Shown: positions 1 through 9,291, counted from the first letter of the stretch. The stretch is DNA of 64,000 nucleotides from Flavobacterium notoginsengisoli (GCF_014207905.1 NZ_JACHLB010000001.1:1428723-1492722); one strand, 5' to 3'. Numbers and translations: made by a program. The notes: generated from the sequence alone by a model not told the origin.

Positions 1-1567
1 ATGTTTTTCCAAGTCCCATGTCATCGGCCAGACAAGCACCTAAATTGGAATTGAAATGCCCCAGAAGCCATTGTACGCCTTCAATTTGATAAGGTCTCAA
101 AGTAGCTTTCAGTAAATCTGAAGCTTTGTATTCTGCTTTATGAGTTATATCGTCTTTAATTTCTGGAATGGCGTCCAAAGCGGTAAAATTGCTTTTACGC
201 AACAGCAGATTTCCGTTTTCTGTTTTGGCTAATTTTGCCAGTGAACTGTATTTGCTAAACCATTCCAACGGAATCAAGAAATAGTTTCCGTCAGGCAATT
301 GGAATAGTCTTTCTTTGCTTTTTATGTTTGGAATGATTTCGCTGAAATTAATTTTGTACGAACCAATTGTAATGATGATTTTAATATCAAACCAATCTCC
401 GGCAGTTTCTTTTGAAGCTGAAACAATATGGTTTTCAGTAATAATTTCTTTGCTTTCGGCTTTCAGATTTTCAATTGTAAATCCTAGATTTTCAAGTTCT
501 TCTTTGTGATCAATAATAAATTGAATATTGGTGTAGGGATCTGAATTTTCAGTTTCAGAATCTAATCCGTAAAACTCATTTTTGATTATCGTTAAACCGA
601 GTTCAGCTAATTTATCAGTATAAAAACTTTCCTCAGAACTTCTTTTAAATTGAATAATTTTGGGTTGATTCGCAATACTAAAATCAACAAATGAATGCGT
701 TTTTTTAGTTTTGGAAGCGTCAAAAGTATAACCATCATAATCAAAGAAAAGATTAAGATAATAACAGTTTTTGAAAAAATCATGAACAGGCTGAATCGTG
801 CAGGAAATGATTTCATCGCGACTTTTGACTTCAAAACCGTTTGCTTCGATGTCTATTTTTTTTGCTATTTCGGGAATAAAACTTTTGAAATAATCATCAA
901 CTAATTTTGACGGAATTTCAATTGATTTTTTCTTTAAAAAAGGCATCAGTTTTTTAGCGTTAAGGGCTGTTAATTGACCTAATTTTTTATCGATAATTAA
1001 CCAGCCCGGTTCGTCTAAAAGAATATCCGCTTTTTTATCCATAGGTAAAAAAGCTTTTTCATTTTCTTTTAGAGAAAGGGTATAGGTAATTCCTTCATCG
1101 TGTTTGTCAAATTGAATCTGCGGTTCAAAACAAAGCGGGCTCACATCAACTCTGGAACGATAAAAATCTTTTTCTGGTCCGATGTTTAAAGACAACGGAA
1201 ATTGCTCTTTTACAATTAAATCATAAAAGGAACCGAGATGAAATTTTAAATGCTGACGAATTGCAAAATCAATTTTAGAATCTTTTTGTAAATCGGCAAT
1301 AGTTTTAGCCGATTTGATTTTGGCGCTGAATTTCTTAAAGATAAATTCAGGTTTCAAAGATTCGCAGGCAGTCAGAATTTTTTTTGAATTAGAATCTAAG
1401 TTATCATAAACAATCCCGAAGCTTTGCATTACGCCAAGACTTGCTTTTTTATCCAGATATTTAACTTCATCAGTATGCTCAACAATGTAGGCGGTCGGAA
1501 TATAAGTGTTGAGGTTTTTTTCTAAACTGATGTCAAAGCAAAATTGAAATGATTTTGTAGGTTCCAA
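1..1567 (-). CDS. SNF2-family helicase, 5' part (runs off the window)
   Basis: An uninterrupted minus-strand frame covers about 522 residues and continues past base 1. The last visible residues read LADDMGLGKT, the Walker A motif (motif I) of SNF2/Swi2 ATPases, preceded by LRPYQIEGVQWLL, the usual lead-in to the helicase core. The family uses ATP hydrolysis to move along double-stranded DNA and displace bound protein. The roughly 480 residues before the core are lysine-rich and match the long, poorly conserved N-terminal region of bacterial SNF2 proteins. No ATG lies near the 5' end: the first usable start after the in-frame stop is TTG at 1565-1567, and the first ATG is about 45 codons further in. 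The TTG start is therefore inferred. The helicase C-terminal domain is outside the window. Confidence 0.85.
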   Translation of the reverse strand, partial: MEPTKSFQFCFDISLEKNLNTYIPTAYIVEHTDEVKYLDKKASLGVMQSFGIVYDNLDSNSKKILTACESLKPEFIFKKFSAKIKSAKTIADLQKDSKIDFAIRQHLKFHLGSFYDLIVKEQFPLSLNIGPEKDFYRSRVDVSPLCFEPQIQFDKHDEGITYTLSLKENEKAFLPMDKKADILLDEPGWLIIDKKLGQLTALNAKKLMPFLKKKSIEIPSKLVDDYFKSFIPEIAKKIDIEANGFEVKSRDEIISCTIQPVHDFFKNCYYLNLFFDYDGYTFDASKTKKTHSFVDFSIANQPKIIQFKRSSEESFYTDKLAELGLTIIKNEFYGLDSETENSDPYTNIQFIIDHKEELENLGFTIENLKAESKEIITENHIVSASKETAGDWFDIKIIITIGSYKINFSEIIPNIKSKERLFQLPDGNYFLIPLEWFSKYSSLAKLAKTENGNLLLRKSNFTALDAIPEIKDDITHKAEYKASDLLKATLRPYQIEGVQWLLGHFNSNLGACLADDMGLGKT

Positions 1568-1603
1568 GATTTTAGGGTAGGTTTGGTTAGGCTTATAAAA
1601 ATT

Positions 1604-1641
1604 AAAAAGTTTTCAAAATAGGGCTATTCTGAAAACTTTTT
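1604..1641 (-). terminator. Rho-independent terminator after the map-methyltransferase operon
   Basis: A perfect 12-bp stem (1604-1615 with 1630-1641) encloses a second small stem, AATAG/CTATT. Read on the minus strand it ends in a T-rich tract, just after the methyltransferase stop. It also separates that operon from the SNF2 gene. Confidence 0.75.
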
Positions 1642-1667
1642 AAATGAACTTATTTCACTTATATGGT
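1642..1667. repeat. Copy of the AAATGAACTTAT...ATGGT intergenic repeat
   Basis: This 26-base stretch matches the right arm of the inverted repeat at 12498-12579 with three or four differences. It directly abuts the terminator and lies just outside the methyltransferase stop. Confidence 0.5.
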
Positions 1668-1675
1668 AGAAAAAA

Positions 1676-2452
1676 TTAGTTTTCCTGTGGTTTAAAGCAA
1701 AGAGGGATAATTTCGCCTTTTGCCAAACAATATTTTTCAACCAATTCTGGTGCTATTTTATTAGTGTAATCTTCTTCAATTACAATAAAGCCAATGCTTC
1801 TTAATTTGTCAAAATAGTCGCGCCCGTAAATGCGAACGTGATCGTATTGACCAAAAATTCTAGCACGCTCTTTCTGATCTGTAATAGAATCATCTGCAAA
1901 TGTAACGTCACGATTTAAATCCTGAGGAATTTGAAGAATCGCCATTCCGCCTGGTTTTAAAACACGGAATAATTCCTGCATCGCTTTCGTATCATCTGGA
2001 ATATGTTCTAAAACGTGATTACATAAAATCACATCGTATTCGTTGTCTTTAAAAGGCAAATTACAAATATCTGCTTTTACATCGGCCAAAGGCGATAACA
2101 AATCTGTAGTCGTATAATCAAGATTTTTTTGCTTACGGAATAGTTTGTAAAAAGCCTGTTCTGGAGCAAAGTGCAATACTTTTTTAGGTGCTGTAAAAAA
2201 ATCAGTTTCATCTTTTAAATACAGCCAAAGCAAACGGTGTCTTTCTAAAGAAAGTGTACTTGGCGAAAGTACATTATTACGCTGTTTTCCGTATCCGTAA
2301 GGCAAAAAAGACTTAAAGCTTTTTCCATCGATAGGATCTGTAAATTTATCTCCTCTTAAAGAGAAAGCCAAAATTGGACGTGCCACATAACTCAAACGAA
2401 TTAATAGTGGACGTGGAATTGTATTTAAAACGAATTTAAAAAGTTTTTTCAC
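1676..2452 (-). CDS. Class I SAM-dependent methyltransferase
   Basis: The 258-residue protein has a Methyltransf_11-type core. The strand-1 region is KVLHFAPEQ (91-99) instead of the usual GxGxG loop. It is followed by TTDLL (115-119), then NLPFKDNEYDVILCNHVLEHI (131-151) and LKPGG (165-169), the motif II, III and post-III signatures of small-molecule and lipid methyltransferases. The family transfers methyl from S-adenosylmethionine; the acceptor cannot be read from the sequence. A basic, hydrophobic N-terminus (MKKLFKFVLNTIPRPLLIRL) could sit on the membrane. It lies 20 bases after map and probably shares its promoter and the terminator at 1604-1641. The FAPE-type motif I is a subfamily trait, so the enzyme is probably active. 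Confidence 0.85.
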   Translation of the reverse strand: MKKLFKFVLNTIPRPLLIRLSYVARPILAFSLRGDKFTDPIDGKSFKSFLPYGYGKQRNNVLSPSTLSLERHRLLWLYLKDETDFFTAPKKVLHFAPEQAFYKLFRKQKNLDYTTTDLLSPLADVKADICNLPFKDNEYDVILCNHVLEHIPDDTKAMQELFRVLKPGGMAILQIPQDLNRDVTFADDSITDQKERARIFGQYDHVRIYGRDYFDKLRSIGFIVIEEDYTNKIAPELVEKYCLAKGEIIPLCFKPQEN

Positions 2453-2472
2453 AGGTTTGATTCGGGGTTGTA

Positions 2473-3291
2473 TTATAGTACTAAAGGAACTTGTCTAAAT
2501 TCATCTTCTTCATTGCTCTCGATTCCTAAAGCTTTGTAGATGTATTGGAAAGTCGATAATAATTCTGGTTTTCCATCAACTAAGGCAACGTCATGTTCAA
2601 AATGTGCACTTGGTTTTCCATCAGCAGTTAGGATTGTCCAGCCATCTTTTAGTTGTTTGATGTTTCTTGTTCCCATGTTAATCATCGGTTCAATTGCAAC
2701 AACCATTCCTTCCACAAAAAGTTTTCCGCGACCGCGTTTTCCGTAGTTTGGCATTTCTGGTTCTTCGTGCATTTTTTGTCCAACACCGTGTCCAACCAAT
2801 TCACGAACTACTCCGTAACCGTGAGCTTCTGTATATTTTTGAATCGCATTTCCGACATCTTCTACGCGATTTCCAGCTTTAAATTCTCTAATTCCAACGT
2901 AAAGAGATTCTTTAGTCACTCTTAAAAGTTTTTTAACTTCCGGAGCAACTTCTCCAATTTCGAAACTATAAGCGTGATCTCCGTGATAGCCATTTTTAAA
3001 AGCACCACAGTCTACTGAAATAACATCTCCGCTTTTCAAAGGAACATTATTAGGGATACCGTGAACAACCTGAGCATTTGGGCTCATGCAAAGTGAATTC
3101 GGGAAATCATACAGACCAAGGAAACTTGGCACAGCACCGTGATCACGAATAAATTCTTCCGCTAATTTGTCAAGATATAATGTAGTAACTCCTTCTTTAA
3201 TTTCAGAAGCAATCATTCCTAATGTTTTTGATACGATTAAAGCACTTTCGCGCATTAATTCGATTTCCTCTCTGGTTTTTTGGATGATCAT
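2473..3291 (-). CDS. map: Type I methionine aminopeptidase
   Basis: This cytosolic dimetal hydrolase removes the initiator methionine from new proteins. All five metal ligands can be read in the 272 residues: D94 and D105 (VDCGAFKNGYHGDH), H168 (GHGVG), E201 (AIEPM) and E232 (FEHDVAL). The substrate-binding histidines H77 (VVHGIP) and H175 (MHEEP) are also present. There is no N-terminal zinc-finger or linker extension, so it is the short type Ia form. A minus-strand TACTTTTG box lies 23 bases upstream. The methyltransferase follows after 20 bases, which suggests a two-gene operon. In many bacteria map sits with secY; here it is in a different setting, as is common in Flavobacteria. Confidence 0.97.
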   Translation of the reverse strand: MIIQKTREEIELMRESALIVSKTLGMIASEIKEGVTTLYLDKLAEEFIRDHGAVPSFLGLYDFPNSLCMSPNAQVVHGIPNNVPLKSGDVISVDCGAFKNGYHGDHAYSFEIGEVAPEVKKLLRVTKESLYVGIREFKAGNRVEDVGNAIQKYTEAHGYGVVRELVGHGVGQKMHEEPEMPNYGKRGRGKLFVEGMVVAIEPMINMGTRNIKQLKDGWTILTADGKPSAHFEHDVALVDGKPELLSTFQYIYKALGIESNEEDEFRQVPLVL

Positions 3292-3313
3292 ATTTTTTCA
3301 GATTTTCAGTTGG

Positions 3314-3321
3314 CAAAAGTA
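3314..3321 (-). promoter_or_regulatory. -7 box (TACTTTTG) of map
   Basis: The minus-strand octamer matches the Bacteroidota consensus TAnnTTTG and lies 23 bases before the map ATG. No clear -33 TTG was found. Confidence 0.5.
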
Positions 3322-3356
3322 CAATTTTTAATGATATTTTTTATGTAAAATTTTTC

Positions 3357-3453
3357 GCCACGAATTCACGAATTATAACAAAACAAAATTTTTAAAAAAG
3401 CAGATTACACAAATAAAGTATTTGTTTTTAAATAAAATTCGTGAATTCGTGGC
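3357..3453. repeat. 18-bp perfect inverted repeat, 61-base loop
   Basis: GCCACGAATTCACGAATT (3357-3374) is repeated in perfect inverse at 3436-3453. Each arm also contains an internal GAATTC/CGAATT direct motif. It occupies the divergent gap between map and the DUF445 gene. It may act as a transcribed hairpin in the DUF445 leader. Confidence 0.85.
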
Positions 3454-3524
3454 TATTTAAAGAATGCAAAGGGAAAGCTATCTCAGAAAAAAGCCCTAAA
3501 TTAGTAGTAAAAACGTATGTAATT

Positions 3525-4778
3525 ATGGAAACTATTACAGATCAAGATATAGTAAAAGTTAAGGCTTTAAAGAAAATGAAAGCAACAGCATTGTCGCTTT
3601 TAGGTTTTGCAGTTTTACTTTTTATAGTAGCAATTTATTTTAAAATTCCAATGCTTCAGGCTTTTAGCGAAGCCGCGATGGTGGGTGGAATCGCAGATTG
3701 GTTTGCGGTTGTAGCTTTGTTTCGTCATCCTTTGGGAATTCCGATTTGGCATACGGCTATTATTCCAACTAAGAAAAATGAAATAGGGGAGAATCTTGGA
3801 AATTTTGTTTCAGAAGAATTTCTGAATCGCGAAAAACTGGAAATCAAACTAGACGAATTCAATTTTGCAACCAAAGCTTCTGATTGGCTTTCGCAACAAG
3901 AAAATGCCGATAAAATTGCCAATGTTGTAGCGGTTAATATTATTCCGGGAATTTTAAGAACTATTAAAGATGAAGATGTAAAACGATTTATTCAGGTTCA
4001 GTTTAAAGAAAAACTGGAAGGAATAAATTTTGGCGACTGGGTGGCTTTGGCTTTGGAACCCTTGCAAAAAGGAGATTTGAAAAATCAAATGCTGACTAAT
4101 CTTCTGGAGGTAATGAGCGCTGAATTGACCAATAATAAAGATTTAATTCGTCAAAAGGTAAAAGCTTCGACACCGCTTTTGAGTTTTGGTTTGGCTGACA
4201 AAAGTATTACAGAAGGAGTTTTTAATGGTTTGCAAGATTTTTTAAACGAAGCTAAAAAGCCTGAAAGTGCTGTGAGGTTAAAAATTGATGAGTATATTTT
4301 TAATTTCTTAGAAAAGGTCAAAAACTCCGAAGAAATGAGAATTAAAATCAATGATATGATTTTAGGTTTTGTAGGCAAAAAAGAAGTTCAGGATTACATA
4401 AATGGAATTTGGGACGAAATCAAACTCTCAATTACAAATGATTTAGATAAAGGAGAAGATTCTTCTATCAAAAATAGTGTTTCAGGTCTAATTCAAACCT
4501 TTGGAAACGGAATTAAAGAAGATCCTATAATGATTGATAAAATCAATAATTTCATCAAAAATGATTTACTTTCTGTTCTTTTGAATAACAAAGAAGTAAT
4601 TGGCGACCTGATTTCTTCAACTGTAAAATCTTGGGACGGAAAAGAGGTTTCTGAAAAACTAGAACTAGAAATTGGAAAAGATCTTCAATATATTAGAATC
4701 AACGGAACTTTGGTTGGTGGTGTTATCGGGCTTGTTATTTACGGGGTAGAGCAGATTTATCATTATTTTATTTTCTAA
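3525..4778 (+). CDS. DUF445 family membrane protein
   Basis: The 417-residue protein belongs to DUF445 (YjiN-like). The family signature after the first membrane helix is clear: AFSEAAMVGGIADWFAVVAL (47-66), then FRHPLGIPIWHTAIIP. One helix lies near residues 20-38 and another in the last 25 residues (LVGGVIGLVIYG), with a long helical soluble region between. The function of the family is unknown. An in-frame GTG exists at 3441, but it lies inside the inverted repeat and the extra 28 residues (through SEKSPKLVV) do not look like coding sequence. ATG 3525 gives the family-like N-terminus METITDQDIV. It converges on gpmI. Confidence 0.85.
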   Translation: METITDQDIVKVKALKKMKATALSLLGFAVLLFIVAIYFKIPMLQAFSEAAMVGGIADWFAVVALFRHPLGIPIWHTAIIPTKKNEIGENLGNFVSEEFLNREKLEIKLDEFNFATKASDWLSQQENADKIANVVAVNIIPGILRTIKDEDVKRFIQVQFKEKLEGINFGDWVALALEPLQKGDLKNQMLTNLLEVMSAELTNNKDLIRQKVKASTPLLSFGLADKSITEGVFNGLQDFLNEAKKPESAVRLKIDEYIFNFLEKVKNSEEMRIKINDMILGFVGKKEVQDYINGIWDEIKLSITNDLDKGEDSSIKNSVSGLIQTFGNGIKEDPIMIDKINNFIKNDLLSVLLNNKEVIGDLISSTVKSWDGKEVSEKLELEIGKDLQYIRINGTLVGGVIGLVIYGVEQIYHYFIF

Positions 4779-4801
4779 GATTCCCTAGAATTAACAAGTG
4801 C

Positions 4802-4907
4802 TTTTGTCATTTCGACGAAGGAGAAATCTTCGCGAGAAACTCTACAAAGATTGGCTTCTCGTTGCAGAGCTACTTGCGAAGATTTCTCCTTCGTCGAAAT
4901 GACAAAA
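4802..4907. repeat. 32-bp perfect inverted repeat, 42-base loop
   Basis: The arms 4802-4833 and 4876-4907 are exact reverse complements (TTTTGTCATTTCGACGAAGG at the outer end). The element sits between the convergent DUF445 and gpmI genes, next to a separate terminator, and encodes nothing. It looks like a REP/MITE-like dispersed element. Confidence 0.9.
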
Positions 4908-4920
4908 AAAGGCGTAAAAA

Positions 4921-4950
4921 AAAGAGGCTAATTTTTAAATTAGCCTCTTT
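4921..4950 (-). terminator. Terminator shared by gpmI and DUF445
   Basis: A 14-bp stem (AAAGAGGCTAATTT with AAATTAGCCTCTTT) has a 2-base loop. On the minus strand it is followed by a run of T, so it mainly serves gpmI. The stem is also usable from the plus strand. Confidence 0.8.
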
Positions 4951-4969
4951 ATATAAAGAAAAATATTTT

Positions 4970-6487
4970 CTACAATAATGAATGACAAGTCATTGCATTT
5001 GGCTGTTGTACACCCATCAATTCTAAAATTGTTGGAGCAATATCACCTAAAACACCATCCTGAATACTTTTTAGTTGTTTGTCAACTAAAATAATCGGCA
5101 CTGGGTTTGTCGTGTGTGCTGTATTTGGAGAACCATCAGGATTGATCATAGTTTCGCAGTTTCCGTGATCCGCAATTACAATTGTAGTGTAATCGTTAGC
5201 AAGAGCGGCGTCGATTACTTTTTTCGCGCAAGCGTCAACAGCTTCACAAGCTTTAATTGCAGCTTCCATGATTCCGGTATGTCCAACCATATCTCCGTTT
5301 GCGAAGTTTAAACAAACGAAATCAACTTCACCTTTGTTTAATTCAGGAACAAGAGCATCAGCCAATTCGTAAGCGCTCATTTCAGGCTTTAAATCGTAAG
5401 TTGCTACTTTTGGAGAATTTCTTAAGATTCTTTCTTCACCTTCAAAAGGAGTTTCTCTACCTCCAGAGAAGAAGAAAGTAACGTGTGGATATTTCTCAGT
5501 TTCAGCAATTCTGATTTGTTTTTTACCAGCTTTTTCTAAAACCTCACCAAGAGTTTCTGTAATGTTATCTTTATTGTAAACTACTTTTACGTTTTGGTAC
5601 GTTTCGTCGTAGTTTGTCAATGTTACATAATATAGGTTTAGTTTGTGCATATTTTGTTCGTGGAAATCCTGCTGAGAAAGTGCTTCAGTAAGTTCACGAC
5701 CTCTGTCTGTTCTAAAGTTAAAGAAGATTACAACATCACCTTCAACAATTGTTGCAAGCGGTTTTGCATTTTCATCAACAATAACAACTGGTTCGATAAA
5801 TTCGTCAGTTACGTCTTTTGCGTAGCTGTCAAGTACGCTTGCAACAGCATTTGTAGATGGAGTTCCAACGCCGTTAACTACTAAGTCGTAAGCTAATTTT
5901 ACACGTTCCCAACGTTTGTCACGATCCATTGCATAATAACGTCCAATGATAGAAGCAATTTTTACTGGAGTATCTTTAATATAATCTTCTAAATCATGAA
6001 TGTATTTTCCACCAGATTTTGGGTCAACGTCACGTCCGTCTGTAAAAGCGTGAACGTAAACCTGATCTAAACCATATTCTTGAGAAGCATCGATTAATCC
6101 GCGAAGGTGTGAAGTATGTGAGTGAACACCACCATCTGAAACTAATCCTAAAAAGTGTACTTTTTTATTATTGTCTTTAGCGTAAGTAAAAGCATCAATT
6201 AAAACTTGCTCTTTTGCTAGTGTTTTATGTTCTACCGCTAAATTTATTTTGGCTAAATCCTGATATACAATTCTTCCTGCACCAAGGTTCATATGTCCAA
6301 CCTCGCTGTTTCCCATTTGGCCTTCAGGCAAACCAACGTTTAATCCGTCAGTTCTAAGCTGCGCGCTTGGGTAGTTTTTGTAAAGACTGTTTATAAAAGG
6401 AACATTTGCATTGTCTATTGCAGATACTTTAGGGTCAGGAGATTTTCCCCAACCGTCTAAAATCATAAGGATAACTTTTTTGTTCAT
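4970..6487 (-). CDS. gpmI: 2,3-bisphosphoglycerate-independent phosphoglycerate mutase
   Basis: The enzyme interconverts 3- and 2-phosphoglycerate in glycolysis and gluconeogenesis, using two Mn ions and a phosphoserine intermediate. The 505 residues match the usual length of about 510. D11 in MILDGWG and the nucleophile S61 in MGNSEVGHMNLGAGR form the phosphatase-like site. GGVHSH, AFTDGRDVDP and the late IADHGNCE supply further metal and substrate ligands. Helix and inserted transferase domains are continuous with no frameshift. A TATCTTTG box lies 18 bases upstream on the minus strand, and a terminator follows the stop, so it is probably monocistronic. Confidence 0.98.
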   Translation of the reverse strand: MNKKVILMILDGWGKSPDPKVSAIDNANVPFINSLYKNYPSAQLRTDGLNVGLPEGQMGNSEVGHMNLGAGRIVYQDLAKINLAVEHKTLAKEQVLIDAFTYAKDNNKKVHFLGLVSDGGVHSHTSHLRGLIDASQEYGLDQVYVHAFTDGRDVDPKSGGKYIHDLEDYIKDTPVKIASIIGRYYAMDRDKRWERVKLAYDLVVNGVGTPSTNAVASVLDSYAKDVTDEFIEPVVIVDENAKPLATIVEGDVVIFFNFRTDRGRELTEALSQQDFHEQNMHKLNLYYVTLTNYDETYQNVKVVYNKDNITETLGEVLEKAGKKQIRIAETEKYPHVTFFFSGGRETPFEGEERILRNSPKVATYDLKPEMSAYELADALVPELNKGEVDFVCLNFANGDMVGHTGIMEAAIKACEAVDACAKKVIDAALANDYTTIVIADHGNCETMINPDGSPNTAHTTNPVPIILVDKQLKSIQDGVLGDIAPTILELMGVQQPNAMTCHSLL

Positions 6488-6504
6488 TATATTTTTGTTT
6501 TCTA

Positions 6505-6512
6505 CAAAGATA
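6505..6512 (-). promoter_or_regulatory. -7 box (TATCTTTG) of gpmI
   Basis: An exact TAnnTTTG match on the minus strand, 18 bases before the gpmI ATG. No -33 TTG is evident. Confidence 0.55.
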
Positions 6513-6628
6513 AGTCATTTCTAAACTTTGAAGAGAAAGCTTTGCGACATTTATGTTTAATAAAATGAAGTGTAACAAAAAATAGTAATTTAATTATAGA
6601 AATCTTTATTTTTTAAAATTAATTCAGA

Positions 6629-9058
6629 CTAAGCTCTTCTTCTAACTTTATTTTTAACAGCATTATAGTCAATAAAATATTTTACGCTGATAGAAAAAAT
6701 GTGTTTTAAAGCGTCATTATTTAAAAGATTTGAAACGTTGTGTTTGAAATCTTTATCAATAATTCGTTCAAAATTAGCAGCATTATTTCTGTACAAAGCA
6801 GAGAGCTGACTTCCTGGGGCAAACCACCAAGAGTAGGATAAATCGGCATTCCAAGAATAGAAACTGGAATTTTTATTGGTTGTATAGTCAGGATACGGAC
6901 TTAAATCTCCATTTGATTCTAGCATTAAAATATTTTTATTATCAGCATAAGACCAATATTGACGAACAGCTAAATTAATCGTCATTGTACTGTTTATGGC
7001 ATATTTTCCGCCTAAAGTGTTGGAGTAGGTAATAACATTGCGATTTGCAAAAATTATGTCGTTAGGTGTATTTGAATTATCGTCAGAATCAATTTGATCA
7101 ATATAACCTTTGTTGTTATTTCTTCTAAAATAGCTAAAGAAATAAGTCAATAATAATTTGTCGCTAAAACGGTATCTCGGACCAATATCAAAGCCGTATG
7201 AAATCCTCTCAGATTCATCGAAAACATTAAAAGTTCCATTTAAATCTATGGCAAATTTATGATTGTAATTTGTTGAAATACTTCCCCAAGTTTCGATTCT
7301 TCTCGGAATGGCAACATATCTATTATCGGCGCGTGGTTCGTAGTAATCGTAAGTTTCTAAAGGGTAAAAAGTAATTCCTGTTCCGTAATAATTATTTTTT
7401 ATCGTAGTTAAATTTAGATTTGCATTAATGTTGTTGTCTTGTAATTTTCCAGATTCTTTATTGAATTCTGTGTACATATTATAGTTAATCCGAAAAGTAT
7501 TGAAACGCTTGGTCGGATTTAAAATTCTATAATTGGCATTTCCATAAAAATTATAATAATTAGTGTAGAAATTAATTCCCAAATCATTCGGATCGAAATC
7601 TTTAGTTACAAAATCAGTTCCAAAACTATATCGGTAGTTTCCGCTTGTTTCGGCAAAAGTTATGGTAGAATATACGCCGGTTTTGTCTTCAACATCATTA
7701 ATAAAACTGTATTTTACATTTCCAAATAAACTGTATGTATTGGCTTTAGTGTTTAAATCCCAAGCCAGGCCGGTTACGTTTGCATCTCTAAAATGACCGT
7801 TTCGGGTTACATTTGTATTAATTAAAGTAACAGAAGAATTTTTTCTGAAACGTTGATCTAGAACCAAAACATTATAATTAGTAAGAGGTTCTACCACTTC
7901 TCGTCTGGTTTCTCCTGTAATGGTGTCTTTTATAACAGCGAAGGTTTTTTCGGTAACAGCGTTTAAAACTCCAATTCCTAATCCGCCTTTTGTTCTTCCT
8001 GAAACCTTTAAAGCATTTAGAAGATTTACAGCAGACGGAATCTCACTGATTTCTTCATTTTCGTTTAGTTCTGGCTCGGCAGAGGGCGCGCCGCCGATTC
8101 TTCTAGAATAGAACATTTTTCCTTTGCTAAACAAATCGGTTCCTTCTGTAAAAAAGGCTCTGTTTTCATTAAATTGTTGTTCAAAAGGTCCAAGATTCAA
8201 TATTTGATCATCATATTTTGTTTGTCCAAAATCAGGAATTAAAATGGCGTCTACAGTAAAAGCATCATTAATTCCGTATTTTATGTCGATACCACCTTTT
8301 ATGGTTCCGTATGTTTTTTGGCCTTCTGCAGCATTTAGATAATAGGATGCATAAGGCATAAGAAACAATCGAGTAGGAGGTTTGATATTTTCAATTCCTT
8401 CTAGAATCCCTGCCTGTTGTGTAAAACTGCCAATTTTTCCATCTACAAAATTCCAAGTGTATTTATAGCGTTCACGTTTTATTTCCCTAAAAAAATTGAT
8501 GCCCCAAGTTTGTTTGTTTTCTGGCGAAAAACGCAAGGCAGAATAAGGAATTTTTATTTCTACAATCCATCCATTTTCAGTCAAAGTGGCTTTACTGATC
8601 CAAACAGCATCCCAAGAATAATCTTCTCCATTTGCATCAGTCATAATGCAATCTCCTTGTACGTCGGCAGCAGAGACATAAAACATAAAATCCTGTTGTC
8701 CGTCGTTAAAACCGTTTATGAAAACGCCAAATAAATCTGCCGTTCCAAAATTGTCTCGTTGCGAGATTTCTTTTAAAATTTTAGATGGTTCATTATCGTA
8801 CATCATAGCGCCAATGTAAACGGCATCGTTATTATAGAGTACTTTGACTTCTGTTCTTTTTTCTTGCGGAATAGCTTTTCCATTGTCGGGATCCAACATC
8901 ACAAAATCTGTAGCGATTGGTGCATTTTGCCACGCCGCCTCGTCTAGTTTTCCGTCAATAATAATGTTTTGTGGAGTTGATTGAGCAAGAATAGTTTTTT
9001 TCTGCCCATAACTCCACATGGTCAATAAAAAGAAACCGAAGTAAATTAATTTTTTCAT
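6629..9058 (-). CDS. DUF5916 outer-membrane protein with CBM9-like domain
   Basis: The 809-residue protein has a signal peptide (MKKLIYFGFFLLTMWSYGQ). It is followed by a CBM9-like domain (about 30-210), with IIIDGKLDEAAWQNAP and the later WIVEIKIPYSALRF typical of that fold. The remainder is DUF5916: alternating short beta segments rich in Tyr, Asn and Arg (RYSFGTDFVTKDFDPNDLG, YGFDIGPRYRFS), ending in a barrel-like strand. This pattern suggests an outer-membrane beta-barrel with a periplasmic carbohydrate-binding-like module. Its substrate is not known. The frame extends five codons upstream (MHKTL), but the second Met gives a standard signal peptide. Flanks are intergenic on both sides. 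Confidence 0.85.
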   Translation of the reverse strand: MKKLIYFGFFLLTMWSYGQKKTILAQSTPQNIIIDGKLDEAAWQNAPIATDFVMLDPDNGKAIPQEKRTEVKVLYNNDAVYIGAMMYDNEPSKILKEISQRDNFGTADLFGVFINGFNDGQQDFMFYVSAADVQGDCIMTDANGEDYSWDAVWISKATLTENGWIVEIKIPYSALRFSPENKQTWGINFFREIKRERYKYTWNFVDGKIGSFTQQAGILEGIENIKPPTRLFLMPYASYYLNAAEGQKTYGTIKGGIDIKYGINDAFTVDAILIPDFGQTKYDDQILNLGPFEQQFNENRAFFTEGTDLFSKGKMFYSRRIGGAPSAEPELNENEEISEIPSAVNLLNALKVSGRTKGGLGIGVLNAVTEKTFAVIKDTITGETRREVVEPLTNYNVLVLDQRFRKNSSVTLINTNVTRNGHFRDANVTGLAWDLNTKANTYSLFGNVKYSFINDVEDKTGVYSTITFAETSGNYRYSFGTDFVTKDFDPNDLGINFYTNYYNFYGNANYRILNPTKRFNTFRINYNMYTEFNKESGKLQDNNINANLNLTTIKNNYYGTGITFYPLETYDYYEPRADNRYVAIPRRIETWGSISTNYNHKFAIDLNGTFNVFDESERISYGFDIGPRYRFSDKLLLTYFFSYFRRNNNKGYIDQIDSDDNSNTPNDIIFANRNVITYSNTLGGKYAINSTMTINLAVRQYWSYADNKNILMLESNGDLSPYPDYTTNKNSSFYSWNADLSYSWWFAPGSQLSALYRNNAANFERIIDKDFKHNVSNLLNNDALKHIFSISVKYFIDYNAVKNKVRRRA

Positions 9059-9291
9059 TAAAGTTTTATGCAAAATGCCCTTAAAAGCACATTAATTTAT
9101 GAAATATAGACATCATTTTCTTCTACTTGTTACAGTTTAAGTTTCAAAATTCCCACTTTTTTTTGAATTTCTTAAGAAAATTCCTCAAAATGTTAAGTTT
9201 TCAACCATAAGAAAAAATCTTACAGAATCGACATAATTATGTTAATAATGTTAAAGTTTAGGCAAAAAACGCCTGAAAATCAGGGTTGTAT

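Noticed and set aside
315..904. Plus- and minus-strand ORFs of 60-75 residues inside the SNF2 region
   Set aside because: They are shadows of the continuous SNF2 frame, without motifs or a promoter.
3441..3524. GTG start adding 28 residues to the DUF445 protein
   Set aside because: It falls in the right arm of a perfect inverted repeat and the extra residues have no family likeness; ATG 3525 gives the expected N-terminus.
4802..4907. Insertion sequence
   Set aside because: The element is about 106 bases and has no transposase, so it is at most a MITE- or REP-like repeat.
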